In this document: piece after piece, positions 1 through 7,626 of the stretch
How positions within the stretch are numbered: the first letter of the stretch is position 1
Layout of the letters: every line of letters begins with the position of its first letter
Source: Kitasatospora viridis
Lineage (GTDB): Bacteria > Actinomycetota > Actinomycetes > Streptomycetales > Streptomycetaceae
Direction of reading: 5' to 3'
Length of the DNA stretch: 64,000 bases
Assembly (NCBI RefSeq): GCF_007829815.1
Contig: NZ_VIWT01000001.1
Coordinates: forward strand, 3,557,501-3,621,500
Translations under genes and position numbers: made by a program
The notes under the pieces: model-generated
Seen by the model: the letters and a program-made list of their open reading frames with translations, nothing else
The model's database searches: none
Told to the model about the DNA's origin: nothing

Positions 1-10
1 CGACGCGGGA

Positions 11-1252
11 TCAGTTGCCGTCGAGCCCGAGGCCCGGCAGCAGGCCGGGGATCAGCGGCGGCAGGTTGAGCCCGGAGTTCGGCGCACCGCTCTGCCCCGC
101 GGTGGGCGAGGCGGGCGCCGGGGCCTGGCCGGCCTGGCCGTTCGACCCGTCCGCGCCACCGCCGGCGGCCGGCGCCGACGAGGCCGCACCGGCCTGGCCG
201 TTCCCGGTGAGGCTGCCGGTGAGCCCGTTGACCAGACCGCCGACCGGGTTGCCGACGCCCTTGGCGGGCCCGGCGACGCCGTCCTGGCCGGGCGACTGGG
301 TGCCCGTGCCGGGCCGGCCGGCCGGCTCGTCGGGGCTGCTCCGCGGGGTCTGCGCGGCGGGTTGGCCGCCGGTGGACGGGGAGTTGCCCGCGGCCGGGTC
401 GGCGGAGCCGCTGTCGGTGGCGGACGGACCGGCCGGCTGGCCGGCCGGCGGCTCCAGGTGGAGCGGACCGACCTCCTCGTTCAGGTTGTCGAAGAGCTGG
501 TCCACCTGGCCGGCCACCGGGGTCAGCTGGGTGGGCAACTTGGGCTGCAGGGCGGCCCAGTGGTCGTCCTGGGCCTCGGTGAAGGAGGCCAGCTTGCGCA
601 TCGGGTCGAGCGAGCCGTTGGCCCGGTAGACCGAGCGCAGCAGGTCGCGGCCGCGGGCCGCCTCGGCGTGCATGTCGCGCAGCGCGGAGCCGAGCCGGTT
701 GACCGTCTCGGGGCTGAGCGGGCCGCTGCCGGAGCGGCCGACCAGGGTGCGGGCCTCGGCCAGCCGGGTGGAGGCCTGGTCCAGCAGCAGGGCGCCGCGC
801 TCCTGGTCGTTGTCGGCCAGGTCCAGGCGCAGGCCTTCGAGTTGGCGCTTCATGCCGTACAGCGGGTCGCCGGGCAGGGCGCCGGAGCTGGCCGCGGCCA
901 CCCCGGCCAGGCTGCCCACCGTGACCCCGGCGATCATGCCGGTGATGGCGAACCGGCGGCCCCAGCGGCGCCGGGCCAGCCGGTCGATCCGCCGGTGCCG
1001 GTGCTCCCGCTGGCGCGGTACGGCGGCCAGGCCGCCCCCGCCGACGGTCTGCTCGAACGCGGCCAGCAACTGGGCGCGTTGCACCACCCGGACCTCGGCG
1101 TCCAGGCCGGGCACCGGGAGCGCGCTCAGCGCCCTTGCGGTGTCCAGGAGTTCACCCAGCGGCTCGCTGCTCGCGGCCGGTCCTGTCCGGTGGGCCTCCA
1201 GCGCCTCGGCGAAGGCCTTCGCCCGCCGGTGCTCCAGCACGTTTGCCGTCAC
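11..1252 (-). CDS. rsbN: RsbN-like membrane anti-sigma factor (DUF5667 protein)
   Basis: Probable anti-sigma factor holding sigma-BldN at the membrane. The 413-residue product has a cytoplasmic N-terminal part (about 100 residues), a basic stretch followed by one membrane segment near residues 102-125 (ITGMIAGVTVGSLAGVAAA), a DUF5667-like helical domain (about 125-240) and a long Gly/Pro/Ala/Ser-rich extracellular tail. I chose the GTG at 1252 because AAGGGAGG ends at 1261, overlapping the upstream in-frame GTG but 8 bases from this one. It lies downstream of bldN in the same direction, the order known for bldN-rsbN in Streptomyces. A sigma-BldN-like promoter lies in the 224-base gap. Function is inferred from synteny and architecture. 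Confidence 0.85.
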   Translation of the reverse strand: MTANVLEHRRAKAFAEALEAHRTGPAASSEPLGELLDTARALSALPVPGLDAEVRVVQRAQLLAAFEQTVGGGGLAAVPRQREHRHRRIDRLARRRWGRRFAITGMIAGVTVGSLAGVAAASSGALPGDPLYGMKRQLEGLRLDLADNDQERGALLLDQASTRLAEARTLVGRSGSGPLSPETVNRLGSALRDMHAEAARGRDLLRSVYRANGSLDPMRKLASFTEAQDDHWAALQPKLPTQLTPVAGQVDQLFDNLNEEVGPLHLEPPAGQPAGPSATDSGSADPAAGNSPSTGGQPAAQTPRSSPDEPAGRPGTGTQSPGQDGVAGPAKGVGNPVGGLVNGLTGSLTGNGQAGAASSAPAAGGGADGSNGQAGQAPAPASPTAGQSGAPNSGLNLPPLIPGLLPGLGLDGN

Positions 1253-1385
1253 GGGCCACACCTCCCTTCGTCGTTGTCGACTCCCCGGCCTGCCGGACGG
1301 TTGCCACGGCGGGCCAAATCCACTCCTTCGGGTGATGGATCGTGGCCCGTCTTGACCACGCCGCCCGAGGGGGTCTGCACGCTGG

Positions 1386-1414
1386 GCAACGAGTGGCGTC
1401 GGCCGTCGGTTACG
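1386..1414 (-). promoter_or_regulatory. sigma-BldN-type promoter for rsbN
   Basis: Read on the minus strand, CGTAAC (1414-1409) is followed after 17 bases by CGTTGC (1391-1386). This is close to the CGTAAC / CGTTGA pattern I recall for sigma-BldN promoters. It lies about 135 bases before the rsbN start and fits the known dependence of rsbN on BldN. The match is by eye. Confidence 0.5.
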
Positions 1415-1476
1415 CGTGAGTGATCATGTGACCGCATTCTCACCCGGACGTGTGGGAACAGTCCGCGAGGTGGACT

Positions 1477-2355
1477 TCACCTGGCATCGGGCGGGAGCAG
1501 TCGGGCCAGCGTGCGCACCGCGCGGTACTGCAGGGTCTTGATCGCGCCCTCGTTCTTGCCCATGATCCGGGCCGTCTCGGCCACCGAAAGCCCTTGCAGG
1601 AAGCGCAAGGTGACGCACTCCTGCTGCTGCGGGTTGAGCCGGCGCACCGCGTCCAGCAGGGCGGCGTTGGAGAGCGACTCCAGCACCGAGTCCTCCGGAC
1701 TGCGCTCGCACTCGTTGGAGTCGAGCATCTCGCCGGTGGTCACCTCCAGCCGGAAGCGGCTGGACTTGAAGTGGTCGGCGACCAGGTTGCGCGCGATGGT
1801 CACCAGCCAGGCCCCGAAGTCCCGGCCCTGCCAGGTGAAGGTGCCGATCCGGCGCAGCGCCCGCAGGAAGGTCTCGCTGGTCAGGTCCTCGGCCGTGGCC
1901 CGGCTGCCGACCCGGTAGTAGATGTACCGGTAGACCGTGTCGCAGTAGTGGTCGTAGAGCCGCCCGAAGGCCTCGCTCTCGCCGGCCTGGGCCCGTTCGA
2001 CCAGCTCCATGACCGGATTCGGCTCGGCCTCCCCGCCCTGGTGCGGCAGGGTGCGCGAACGCCCCCGGGTGGGCGGCTGGCCGGTGCCCCGGCTGCGGGT
2101 GGAGGCGGCGGCCCCGGTGGCGGCCGAGCGCAACGCCTGGCCGATCGGCACCGGTTGCGCCTGGCCGGGCAGGGCCGCCCCGCCGGCGGTCGCCAACTGC
2201 GGCCCGGGGAAGGCCAGCTGACTGCGCAGCAGGGAGCGGAGCAGCCGCAGGTTGCGCACGGCGGGCAGGACGGCGGCCGGCACGGGGCGACTCGTGGTGG
2301 CGGAGGTCGACGGGCGGGAGGGAGCAGGCGCGTCGTTCCGGACGGGTGGGTACAC
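1477..2355 (-). CDS. bldN: RNA polymerase ECF sigma factor BldN (pro-sigma form)
   Basis: Developmental ECF sigma factor needed for aerial growth; in Streptomyces it drives chaplin, rodlin, bldM and rsbN transcription. The 292-residue protein has an N-terminal extension of about 110 residues before region 2 (around ELVERAQAGESEAFGRLYDH), then FLRAL, the WL.TIARN.V.D segment and region 4 (QQECVTLRFLQGLSVAETA). ECF factors usually lack such an extension; BldN is known to be made as a pro-protein that is trimmed. The start is GTG at 2355 (VYPPV), matching the BldN start I remember, with GGGAG 4 bases upstream. Neighbours are rsbN downstream, and the HAD, glutaredoxin, rex and hem genes, the same order as in S. 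coelicolor as I recall it. Confidence 0.93.
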   Translation of the reverse strand: MYPPVRNDAPAPSRPSTSATTSRPVPAAVLPAVRNLRLLRSLLRSQLAFPGPQLATAGGAALPGQAQPVPIGQALRSAATGAAASTRSRGTGQPPTRGRSRTLPHQGGEAEPNPVMELVERAQAGESEAFGRLYDHYCDTVYRYIYYRVGSRATAEDLTSETFLRALRRIGTFTWQGRDFGAWLVTIARNLVADHFKSSRFRLEVTTGEMLDSNECERSPEDSVLESLSNAALLDAVRRLNPQQQECVTLRFLQGLSVAETARIMGKNEGAIKTLQYRAVRTLARLLPPDAR

Positions 2356-2775
2356 GGGACTCCCAGAGGCAGAACTGTGGACGGATCACCTCCGCCTGCG
2401 CGGAGAGCACGCTCCCCGTCACCCCGACGAGGGGACAGCTGGGGTGGGCGTGCATCCAGGAGAGAATAACGCTTTGTGCAATGACAGCTACACCGTGTGG
2501 CCGAAGTGGTCGATAGGGATCCACTTCTCGTGGTATGTGACCCGAAAGTGACCGGATGGGCGGCGGGACCGGGTGGGTTCGGTGACCGCTCGGCGGCCGA
2601 CTGTGACCGATTCCGAGGTGGGACGGCCGGTTTCCCAGCCGACGGGCGCATCAATCCCCGAGTTTCCGGGGCGTTCGAACGATCAGATCCGGTCACCCGG
2701 GCAACCCGGTCGACGGCGCGTCAGATCCCGGGCGCGGCCGCCCTGTTCACGGGGTGTGCGGAGGTTGACGCCGGG
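2356..2775. other. 420-base gap upstream of bldN
   Basis: This gap holds the bldN leader and promoter region. It contains a short perfect palindrome, ACACCGTGT (2490-2498), and a patch of lower GC at about 2460-2560 (AATAACGCTTTGTGCAATG), as expected for a promoter. I could not place -35/-10 boxes with confidence. No convincing small ORF was seen. BldD is known to repress bldN, so an operator is expected here, but no clear full consensus was found. Confidence 0.5.
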
Positions 2776-3783
2776 TCAGCGGCGGTGCTTCTTGCGGCGC
2801 AGCGCGGCGCCGGCCACCGCCGCGCCGCCGAGCACGCCCACGCCGATCGCCGCCGGCACGCCGATCCGGGCCGCCTTGCGGCCCGTGCGGAAGTCCTGCA
2901 CCCGCCAGCCGTGCGCCCGGGCGTACTTGCGCAGCCGGCCGTCCGGGTTGACCACGAAGGGGTGCCCGACCAGCGAGAGCAGCGGGATGTCGTTGGCCGA
3001 GTCGCTGTAGGCGGCGCACCGGCCCAGGTCCAGCTGTTCGCGCCGGGCCAGCGCCCGCACCGCCTCGGCCTTGGCCGGGCCGTGCAGCATCTCGCCGACC
3101 AGCCGCCCGGTGTACGCGCCGTCCACCACCTCGGAGACGGTGCCCAGCGCACCGGTCATGCCGAGCCGGCGGGCGATGATCCGGGCCACCTCGACCGGCG
3201 CCGCGGTGACCAGCCAGACCCGCTGCCCGGCGTCCAGGTGCATCTGCACCAGCGCCCTGGTGCCCGGCCAGACCTTGGCGGCGACGATGTCCTCGAAGAT
3301 CTCCTCGCAGATCGCCTCCAGGTCGGCCGTCGCCTTGCCGGCCACCAGGGAGAGCGCGGTGGACTGCGCGTCCGCGATGTGGTCCGGGTCCTCCGCGCCG
3401 CGCAGCCGGAAGCAGGCCTGCTGCCAGGCGAACCGGGCCACGTCGCGGCGGTTGAAGAACTTGCGGCGGTAGAGGCCGACGCCGAGGTAGAAGACGGCGG
3501 CGCCCTGCAGGATCGTGTTGTCGCAGTCGAAGAAGGCGGCGCCCAGCGGGTGGTCGACCGGCGGACCGGCCGGCGCCGCGGGCTCCCCGGCCTGCTCGGC
3601 CTCCCCGAAGCCGGTGGACCCTGCGGACCCGGTGGACCCTGCGGACTCGGCGGTCTCGGCGGCGAGCACCGGGCCGGCCTCGCGCAGCGCCCGCTCCGCC
3701 GCGTCGGCGGCGGCCTCGCCCGCCAGGGCGGCCCGCTCGGAGGGGGAACGCCTGGTGCGGGTGAGCCTTCGCAGCGCGGCCAT
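2776..3783 (-). CDS. HAD-IB family phosphatase with C-terminal membrane segment
   Basis: HAD-superfamily hydrolase of the IB (SerB-like) type. The nucleophile motif is FFDCDNTILQGAA, the second aspartate being replaced by N as in part of the IB group, and late motifs YSDSANDIPLL supply the metal-binding aspartates. The N-terminal 60 residues are low-complexity and include Ser/Gly repeats (AGSTGSAGSTG). The C terminus has a hydrophobic stretch (IGVGVLGGAAVAGAAL) and a basic tail, so the enzyme may be membrane-attached. The start is ambiguous between ATG 3783 and ATG 3795. It diverges from the glutaredoxin gene with a 62-base gap. The substrate is unknown. Confidence 0.82.
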   Translation of the reverse strand: MAALRRLTRTRRSPSERAALAGEAAADAAERALREAGPVLAAETAESAGSTGSAGSTGFGEAEQAGEPAAPAGPPVDHPLGAAFFDCDNTILQGAAVFYLGVGLYRRKFFNRRDVARFAWQQACFRLRGAEDPDHIADAQSTALSLVAGKATADLEAICEEIFEDIVAAKVWPGTRALVQMHLDAGQRVWLVTAAPVEVARIIARRLGMTGALGTVSEVVDGAYTGRLVGEMLHGPAKAEAVRALARREQLDLGRCAAYSDSANDIPLLSLVGHPFVVNPDGRLRKYARAHGWRVQDFRTGRKAARIGVPAAIGVGVLGGAAVAGAALRRKKHRR

Positions 3784-3845
3784 GGCCCCGAGCATAGCCA
3801 GCCCGGGGGCCTTCCGGCTGCCCCGCGTCGGCGCACAATGGCCAG

Positions 3846-4127
3846 GTGAGCCCACTGCTGCGCCGCGCCAAGAGCGCCGATCCCGCCGACCGGACCGTCA
3901 CCCTGCTGTCCAGGCCCGGCTGCCACCTCTGCGACGACGCGCGGGAGGTGATCACCAGGGTCGTCGGGGAGCTCGGCGCCGGCTTCGAGGAGCGCGACAT
4001 CACCCAGGACCCGGAGCTGTACCGGACGTACGCGGAACAGATCCCGGTGACGCTGATCGACGGCCGCCAGCACGACTTCTGGCGGGTCGACGAACGCCGG
4101 CTGCGCACCGCGCTGACTGGCCGCTAG
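3846..4127 (+). CDS. glutaredoxin family protein
   Basis: A 93-residue thioredoxin-fold protein with the redox motif CHLC (in RPGCHLCDDAREV) near residues 26-29, a cis-proline context EQIPVTLIDG and a short C-terminal helix. It probably reduces disulfides or mixed thiols in the cytoplasm; the partner cannot be read from the sequence. The start is GTG 3846. It lies between the HAD gene and rex, the same neighbourhood as in other Streptomyces, and is probably transcribed separately from rex, which has its own promoter in the 234-base gap. Confidence 0.85.
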   Translation: MSPLLRRAKSADPADRTVTLLSRPGCHLCDDAREVITRVVGELGAGFEERDITQDPELYRTYAEQIPVTLIDGRQHDFWRVDERRLRTALTGR

Positions 4128-4297
4128 TTCGGACCGGTGCCGGCGGGCGGCCGGGTCCGGCCGGGCCCGGCCGCGCGTCGCTTAGGTACTGCTTGTCCGA
4201 ACCATCCCGACTCCGATCCGGGCCCGCCGGACGGGCGTTCGGGGTCGGGGTGCGGCGTGATGCGCGTCACTGTGGCGGGACAAAACGGACACCATCT

Positions 4298-4326
4298 TTG
4301 TGCACACGTTCACAAACGCATAGCCT
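4298..4326 (+). promoter_or_regulatory. rex-hem promoter with Rex operator
   Basis: TTGTGC (4298-4303), a 17-base spacer and TAGCCT (4321-4326) form a housekeeping-type promoter. The inverted repeat TGTGCACACGTTCACA (4299-4314) matches the known Rex operator TGTGAACGCGTTCACA at 14 of 16 positions and overlaps the -35 box and spacer. Rex should therefore block this promoter at low NADH/NAD+ and release it when NADH rises, giving autoregulated expression of rex and the hem genes. Transcription would start about 30 bases before the rex GTG. Confidence 0.8.
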
Positions 4327-4361
4327 GGCTGCCAAAGCCCAGCTTCACCCACAGGAGCACC

Positions 4362-5234
4362 GTGGCAATCGGCCGATCAACCCCCCAGTCACCTCCCCCC
4401 ACCCCTGCCGACGGAGGCTCCATGCGCCGCACCCCTGTGGGACGTCAGACCCGTGCCGCCCGCGGGATCCCCGAGGCCACCGTCGCCCGGCTCCCGCTCT
4501 ACCTGCGCGCGCTGACCGCCCTCTCCGAGCGGTCCGTCCCCACCGTCTCCTCCGAGGAGCTCGCGGCTGCGGCCGGGGTCAACTCCGCCAAGCTGCGCAA
4601 GGACTTCTCCTACCTCGGCTCCTACGGGACCCGCGGGGTCGGCTACGACGTCGAGTACCTCGTCTACCAGATCTCCCGTGAGCTCGGTCTCACCCAGGAC
4701 TGGCCGGTGGTCATCGTCGGGATCGGCAACCTGGGCCACGCACTGGCCAACTACGGGGGCTTCGCCTCCCGCGGCTTCCGGGTGGCGGCCCTGCTGGACG
4801 CCGACCCGGCGGTGGTCGGCGCCACCGCGGCCGGCCTGCCGGTGCGGCACATGGACGAACTCGAATCCATCGTGGAGAGCCAGCAGGTCTCCATCGGTGT
4901 GATCACCACCCCGCCGGGCGCCGCCCAGCAGGTCTGCGACCGCCTGGTCGAAGCCGGGGTGACCAGCATCCTGAACTTCGCGCCGACCGTGCTGACCGTC
5001 CCGGACGGGGTGGACGTGCGCAAGGTGGACCTGTCGATAGAGCTGCAGATCCTCGCCTTCCACGAGCAGCGCAAGGCCGGCGAGGAGCCCGAGGACGAGG
5101 AGCCCGCCGAGGAGCCGGTGCGCGAGCGCGCCCCCGGTCCGGTGCGGGCCGCCGCCGCCAAGCTGCGCCGGGCCGCCAGTGGTGGCAAGGAGACCAAGGG
5201 CGAGACCGACCGGCAGGCGGTGCTGCCCGCATGA
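4362..5234 (+). CDS. rex: redox-sensing transcriptional repressor Rex
   Basis: NAD(H)-sensing repressor. The protein has an N-terminal winged-helix domain (IPEATVARLPLYLRALTALS, then LRKDFSYLGSYG, the DNA-contact region) and a Rossmann domain with GIGNLG, followed by a domain-swap helix (VDLSIELQILAFHEQRK). The charged Glu/Pro/Ala/Lys C-terminal tail varies in this family. I chose GTG 4362 because ACAGGAGCACC lies just before it and the start VAIGRS resembles the N terminus of S. coelicolor Rex; ATG 4422 is the alternative. It leads the hem operon, and hemA overlaps its stop by 4 bases. Confidence 0.95.
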   Translation: MAIGRSTPQSPPPTPADGGSMRRTPVGRQTRAARGIPEATVARLPLYLRALTALSERSVPTVSSEELAAAAGVNSAKLRKDFSYLGSYGTRGVGYDVEYLVYQISRELGLTQDWPVVIVGIGNLGHALANYGGFASRGFRVAALLDADPAVVGATAAGLPVRHMDELESIVESQQVSIGVITTPPGAAQQVCDRLVEAGVTSILNFAPTVLTVPDGVDVRKVDLSIELQILAFHEQRKAGEEPEDEEPAEEPVRERAPGPVRAAAAKLRRAASGGKETKGETDRQAVLPA

Positions 5235-6577
5235 GCTTGCTCGTCGTCGGTCTGAGCCACCGCACCGCGCCCGTCACCGTCCTGGAGCGCGCCGCCCTCA
5301 CCGGCCAGACCCCCACCCGGCTGCTGCACGACGCGGCGGCCACGGCCACCGTCTCCGAGGCGGCGCTGCTGAACACCTGCAACCGGATCGAGCTCTACGC
5401 CGAGGTGGACAAGTTCCACGCCGGCGTCGCCGAGCTCTCCCGGCTGCTCGCCGAGCACAGCGGCGTGGACCTGGAGGAGCTCACCGCGCACCTCTACGTC
5501 CACTACGAGGACCGCGCGGTGCACCACATCTTCTCGGTCGCCTGCGGCCTGGACTCGATGGTGGTCGGCGAGGGCCAGATCCTCGGCCAGCTGCGCGACG
5601 CGCTGGCCCGCGCCCAGGAGGAGCACACCGCCGGGCGCGGCCTCAACGAGCTGTTCCAGCAGGCCCTGCGGGTCGGCAAGCGGGCGCACAGCGAGACCGG
5701 CATCGACAAGGCCGGCCAGACCCTGGTCACCTTCGGCCTGGAGCAGGTCGCCGCCGGGGCCGGCGAGATCGCCGGCAAGCGGGCCCTGGTGGTCGGCGCG
5801 GGCTCGATGAGCTCGCTGGCCGCCGCCACGCTCTCCCGCGCCGGGGTGTCCGACCTGCTGATCGCCAACCGCACCCCCGAGCGGGCCGAGCGGCTGGCCG
5901 CCTCCCTCGGCGCCCGCACCGTGGACTTCGCCAAGGTGCCGCAGGCGCTGGCCGACGTCGACCTGGTGATCTCCTGCACCGGCTCGGCCGGTGTGGTGAT
6001 CCCGGCCGCCGACGTGGCCGCCGCGATCGCCGTACGGACCGCGCCGGAGCCGCTGGCCTTCCTGGACCTGGCGATGCCCAGGGACGTGGACCACGCGGTG
6101 CACGAGCTGCCCGGCGCCCTGCTGGTCGACCTGGAGTCGCTCTCCCAGGCCGACTCGGCCGGCCCCGGCGCGGGCGACGTCGACGCGGTCGGCGGGATCG
6201 TCGCCGCCGAGGTGGCCGCCTTCGGCGCCGCCCAGCGGGCCGCCCGGATCGCCCCCACCGTGGTGGCGCTGCGGGCGATGGCCTCCGAGGTGGTCGGCGC
6301 CGAGCTGGCCCGCCTGGAATCCCGACTGCCCGACCTGGACGACCGGTCCCGCGCCGAGGTGGCGCAGACCGTCCGCCGGGTGGTCGACAAGCTGCTGCAC
6401 GCGCCCACGGTGCGGGTCAAGCAGCTGGCCGCCGAGCCCGGCGGCGCCACCTACGCCGACGCGCTGCGCGAGCTGTTCGACCTCGACCCGGGCGCGGTCC
6501 GCGCCGTGTCCGGTACGCCGGTGGGGCCCCAGGCACAGCCCGCCGGCGGTAGTCTCGCGGGCGGAGCGGCCCGATGA
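5231..6577 (+). CDS. hemA: glutamyl-tRNA reductase
   Basis: First committed enzyme of C5 haem synthesis: reduces glutamyl-tRNA(Glu) to glutamate-1-semialdehyde with NADPH. The catalytic cysteine is Cys50 in NTCNRIELYAEV. Other family signatures are GLSHRTAPV at the N terminus, GEGQILGQ, the NADPH-binding GAGSMSSLAAATLSRAG and a C-terminal dimerisation helix region. The 448-residue length is normal. The ATG overlaps the rex stop (ATGA), so translation is probably coupled. The product passes to HemL, encoded 14 kb away at 20,038. Confidence 0.97.
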   Translation: MSLLVVGLSHRTAPVTVLERAALTGQTPTRLLHDAAATATVSEAALLNTCNRIELYAEVDKFHAGVAELSRLLAEHSGVDLEELTAHLYVHYEDRAVHHIFSVACGLDSMVVGEGQILGQLRDALARAQEEHTAGRGLNELFQQALRVGKRAHSETGIDKAGQTLVTFGLEQVAAGAGEIAGKRALVVGAGSMSSLAAATLSRAGVSDLLIANRTPERAERLAASLGARTVDFAKVPQALADVDLVISCTGSAGVVIPAADVAAAIAVRTAPEPLAFLDLAMPRDVDHAVHELPGALLVDLESLSQADSAGPGAGDVDAVGGIVAAEVAAFGAAQRAARIAPTVVALRAMASEVVGAELARLESRLPDLDDRSRAEVAQTVRRVVDKLLHAPTVRVKQLAAEPGGATYADALRELFDLDPGAVRAVSGTPVGPQAQPAGGSLAGGAAR

Positions 6578-7626
6578 ACCACCCCCACGACCACCAGCAC
6601 CACCGGGACGAAAACGCTATGAATGGTCAACTGAGCACGCAGCAGGGCCAGTTGGAGGCCGAAACGATACCGCTGCGGCTGGGTACCCGGCGCAGCGCAC
6701 TGGCCATGGCACAGTCCGGCATGGTCGCTCGCGAGGTCTCCCGGGTCACCGGCCGCGCCGTCGAACTGGTGGAGATCACCACCTACGGCGACACCTCCCG
6801 GGAGCACCTGGCGCAGATCGGCGGCACCGGAGTCTTCGTCTCCGCGCTGCGCGACGCGCTGCTGGCCGGCCGGATCGACTTCGCCGTGCACTCGCTCAAG
6901 GACCTGCCGACCGCCGCCGCCGAGGGCCTGCGGCTCGCCGCGGTGCCGGAGCGCGAGGACGTCCGGGATGCGCTGATCGCCCGCGAGCGGCTGAACCTGG
7001 CCGAGCTGGTCGAGAAGACCCCGGACCGCCCGGTGCGGATCGGCACCGGCTCGCCGCGCCGGATGGCCCAGCTGAACGCCTGGGCCCGGGCCCGCGGCGT
7101 CGAGATCGAGACCGTCCCGATCCGCGGCAACGTGGACACCCGGATCGGCTTCGTGCACTCCGGCGAGCTGGACGCGGTGGTGCTCGCCACCGCCGGCCTG
7201 AACCGGCTCGGCCGGTCCGCCGAGATCACCGAGCACCTCGACCCCGAGCTGATGCTGCCGGCCCCCGGGCAGGGCGCGCTGGCCATCGAGTGCCGGGCCG
7301 ACGACACCGGGCTGGCCGCCGCCCTCGGCGCGCTGGACCACGCCCCCACCCGGGCCGCCGTGGTCGCCGAGCGCGCCCTGCTCGCCGCGCTGGAGGCGGG
7401 CTGCTCCGCCCCGGTGGCCGCCCTGGCCCACCCGGCCGGCGGCAACGAACTGCGGCTGGAGGGCGTGGTCGGCACCACCGACGGCGCCACCCTGCTGACG
7501 ATGTCCACCACTGGTCCGCTCGCGTCCGGCGAGTCGGCCGAGGCGGCGGCGCGGGCCCTGGGCCACGCGCTGGCCGCCCGGCTGCTCGCCGACGGGGCGG
7601 CCGGTCTGATGGGGGAGCGAGTCTGA
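6574..7626 (+). CDS. hemC: porphobilinogen deaminase (hydroxymethylbilane synthase)
   Basis: Joins four porphobilinogen units into hydroxymethylbilane. Visible signatures are LRLGTRRSALAMAQSG, the active-site region VHSLKDLP, RIGTGSPRRMAQL, and the dipyrromethane cofactor cysteine in EAGCSAPVA (Cys277 from this start). I chose ATG 6574, which overlaps the hemA stop and has GGAG 7 bases upstream; this adds a His/Asp-rich leader (HPHDHQHHRDEN) that looks unstructured. ATG 6619 is a reasonable alternative without a good ribosome-binding site. Confidence 0.95.
   Translation: MNHPHDHQHHRDENAMNGQLSTQQGQLEAETIPLRLGTRRSALAMAQSGMVAREVSRVTGRAVELVEITTYGDTSREHLAQIGGTGVFVSALRDALLAGRIDFAVHSLKDLPTAAAEGLRLAAVPEREDVRDALIARERLNLAELVEKTPDRPVRIGTGSPRRMAQLNAWARARGVEIETVPIRGNVDTRIGFVHSGELDAVVLATAGLNRLGRSAEITEHLDPELMLPAPGQGALAIECRADDTGLAAALGALDHAPTRAAVVAERALLAALEAGCSAPVAALAHPAGGNELRLEGVVGTTDGATLLTMSTTGPLASGESAEAAARALGHALAARLLADGAAGLMGERV

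Noticed and set aside
362..1423. 353-codon plus-strand open frame opposite rsbN
   Set aside because: Low-complexity Gly/Ala/Arg product in the complement of a clear gene with correct codon bias; a typical high-GC shadow frame.
2490..2498. ACACCGTGT palindrome upstream of bldN as a BldD site
   Set aside because: It is short and lacks the full outer bases of the BldD consensus I remember; bldN is expected to have such a site, but this match is not good enough to call.
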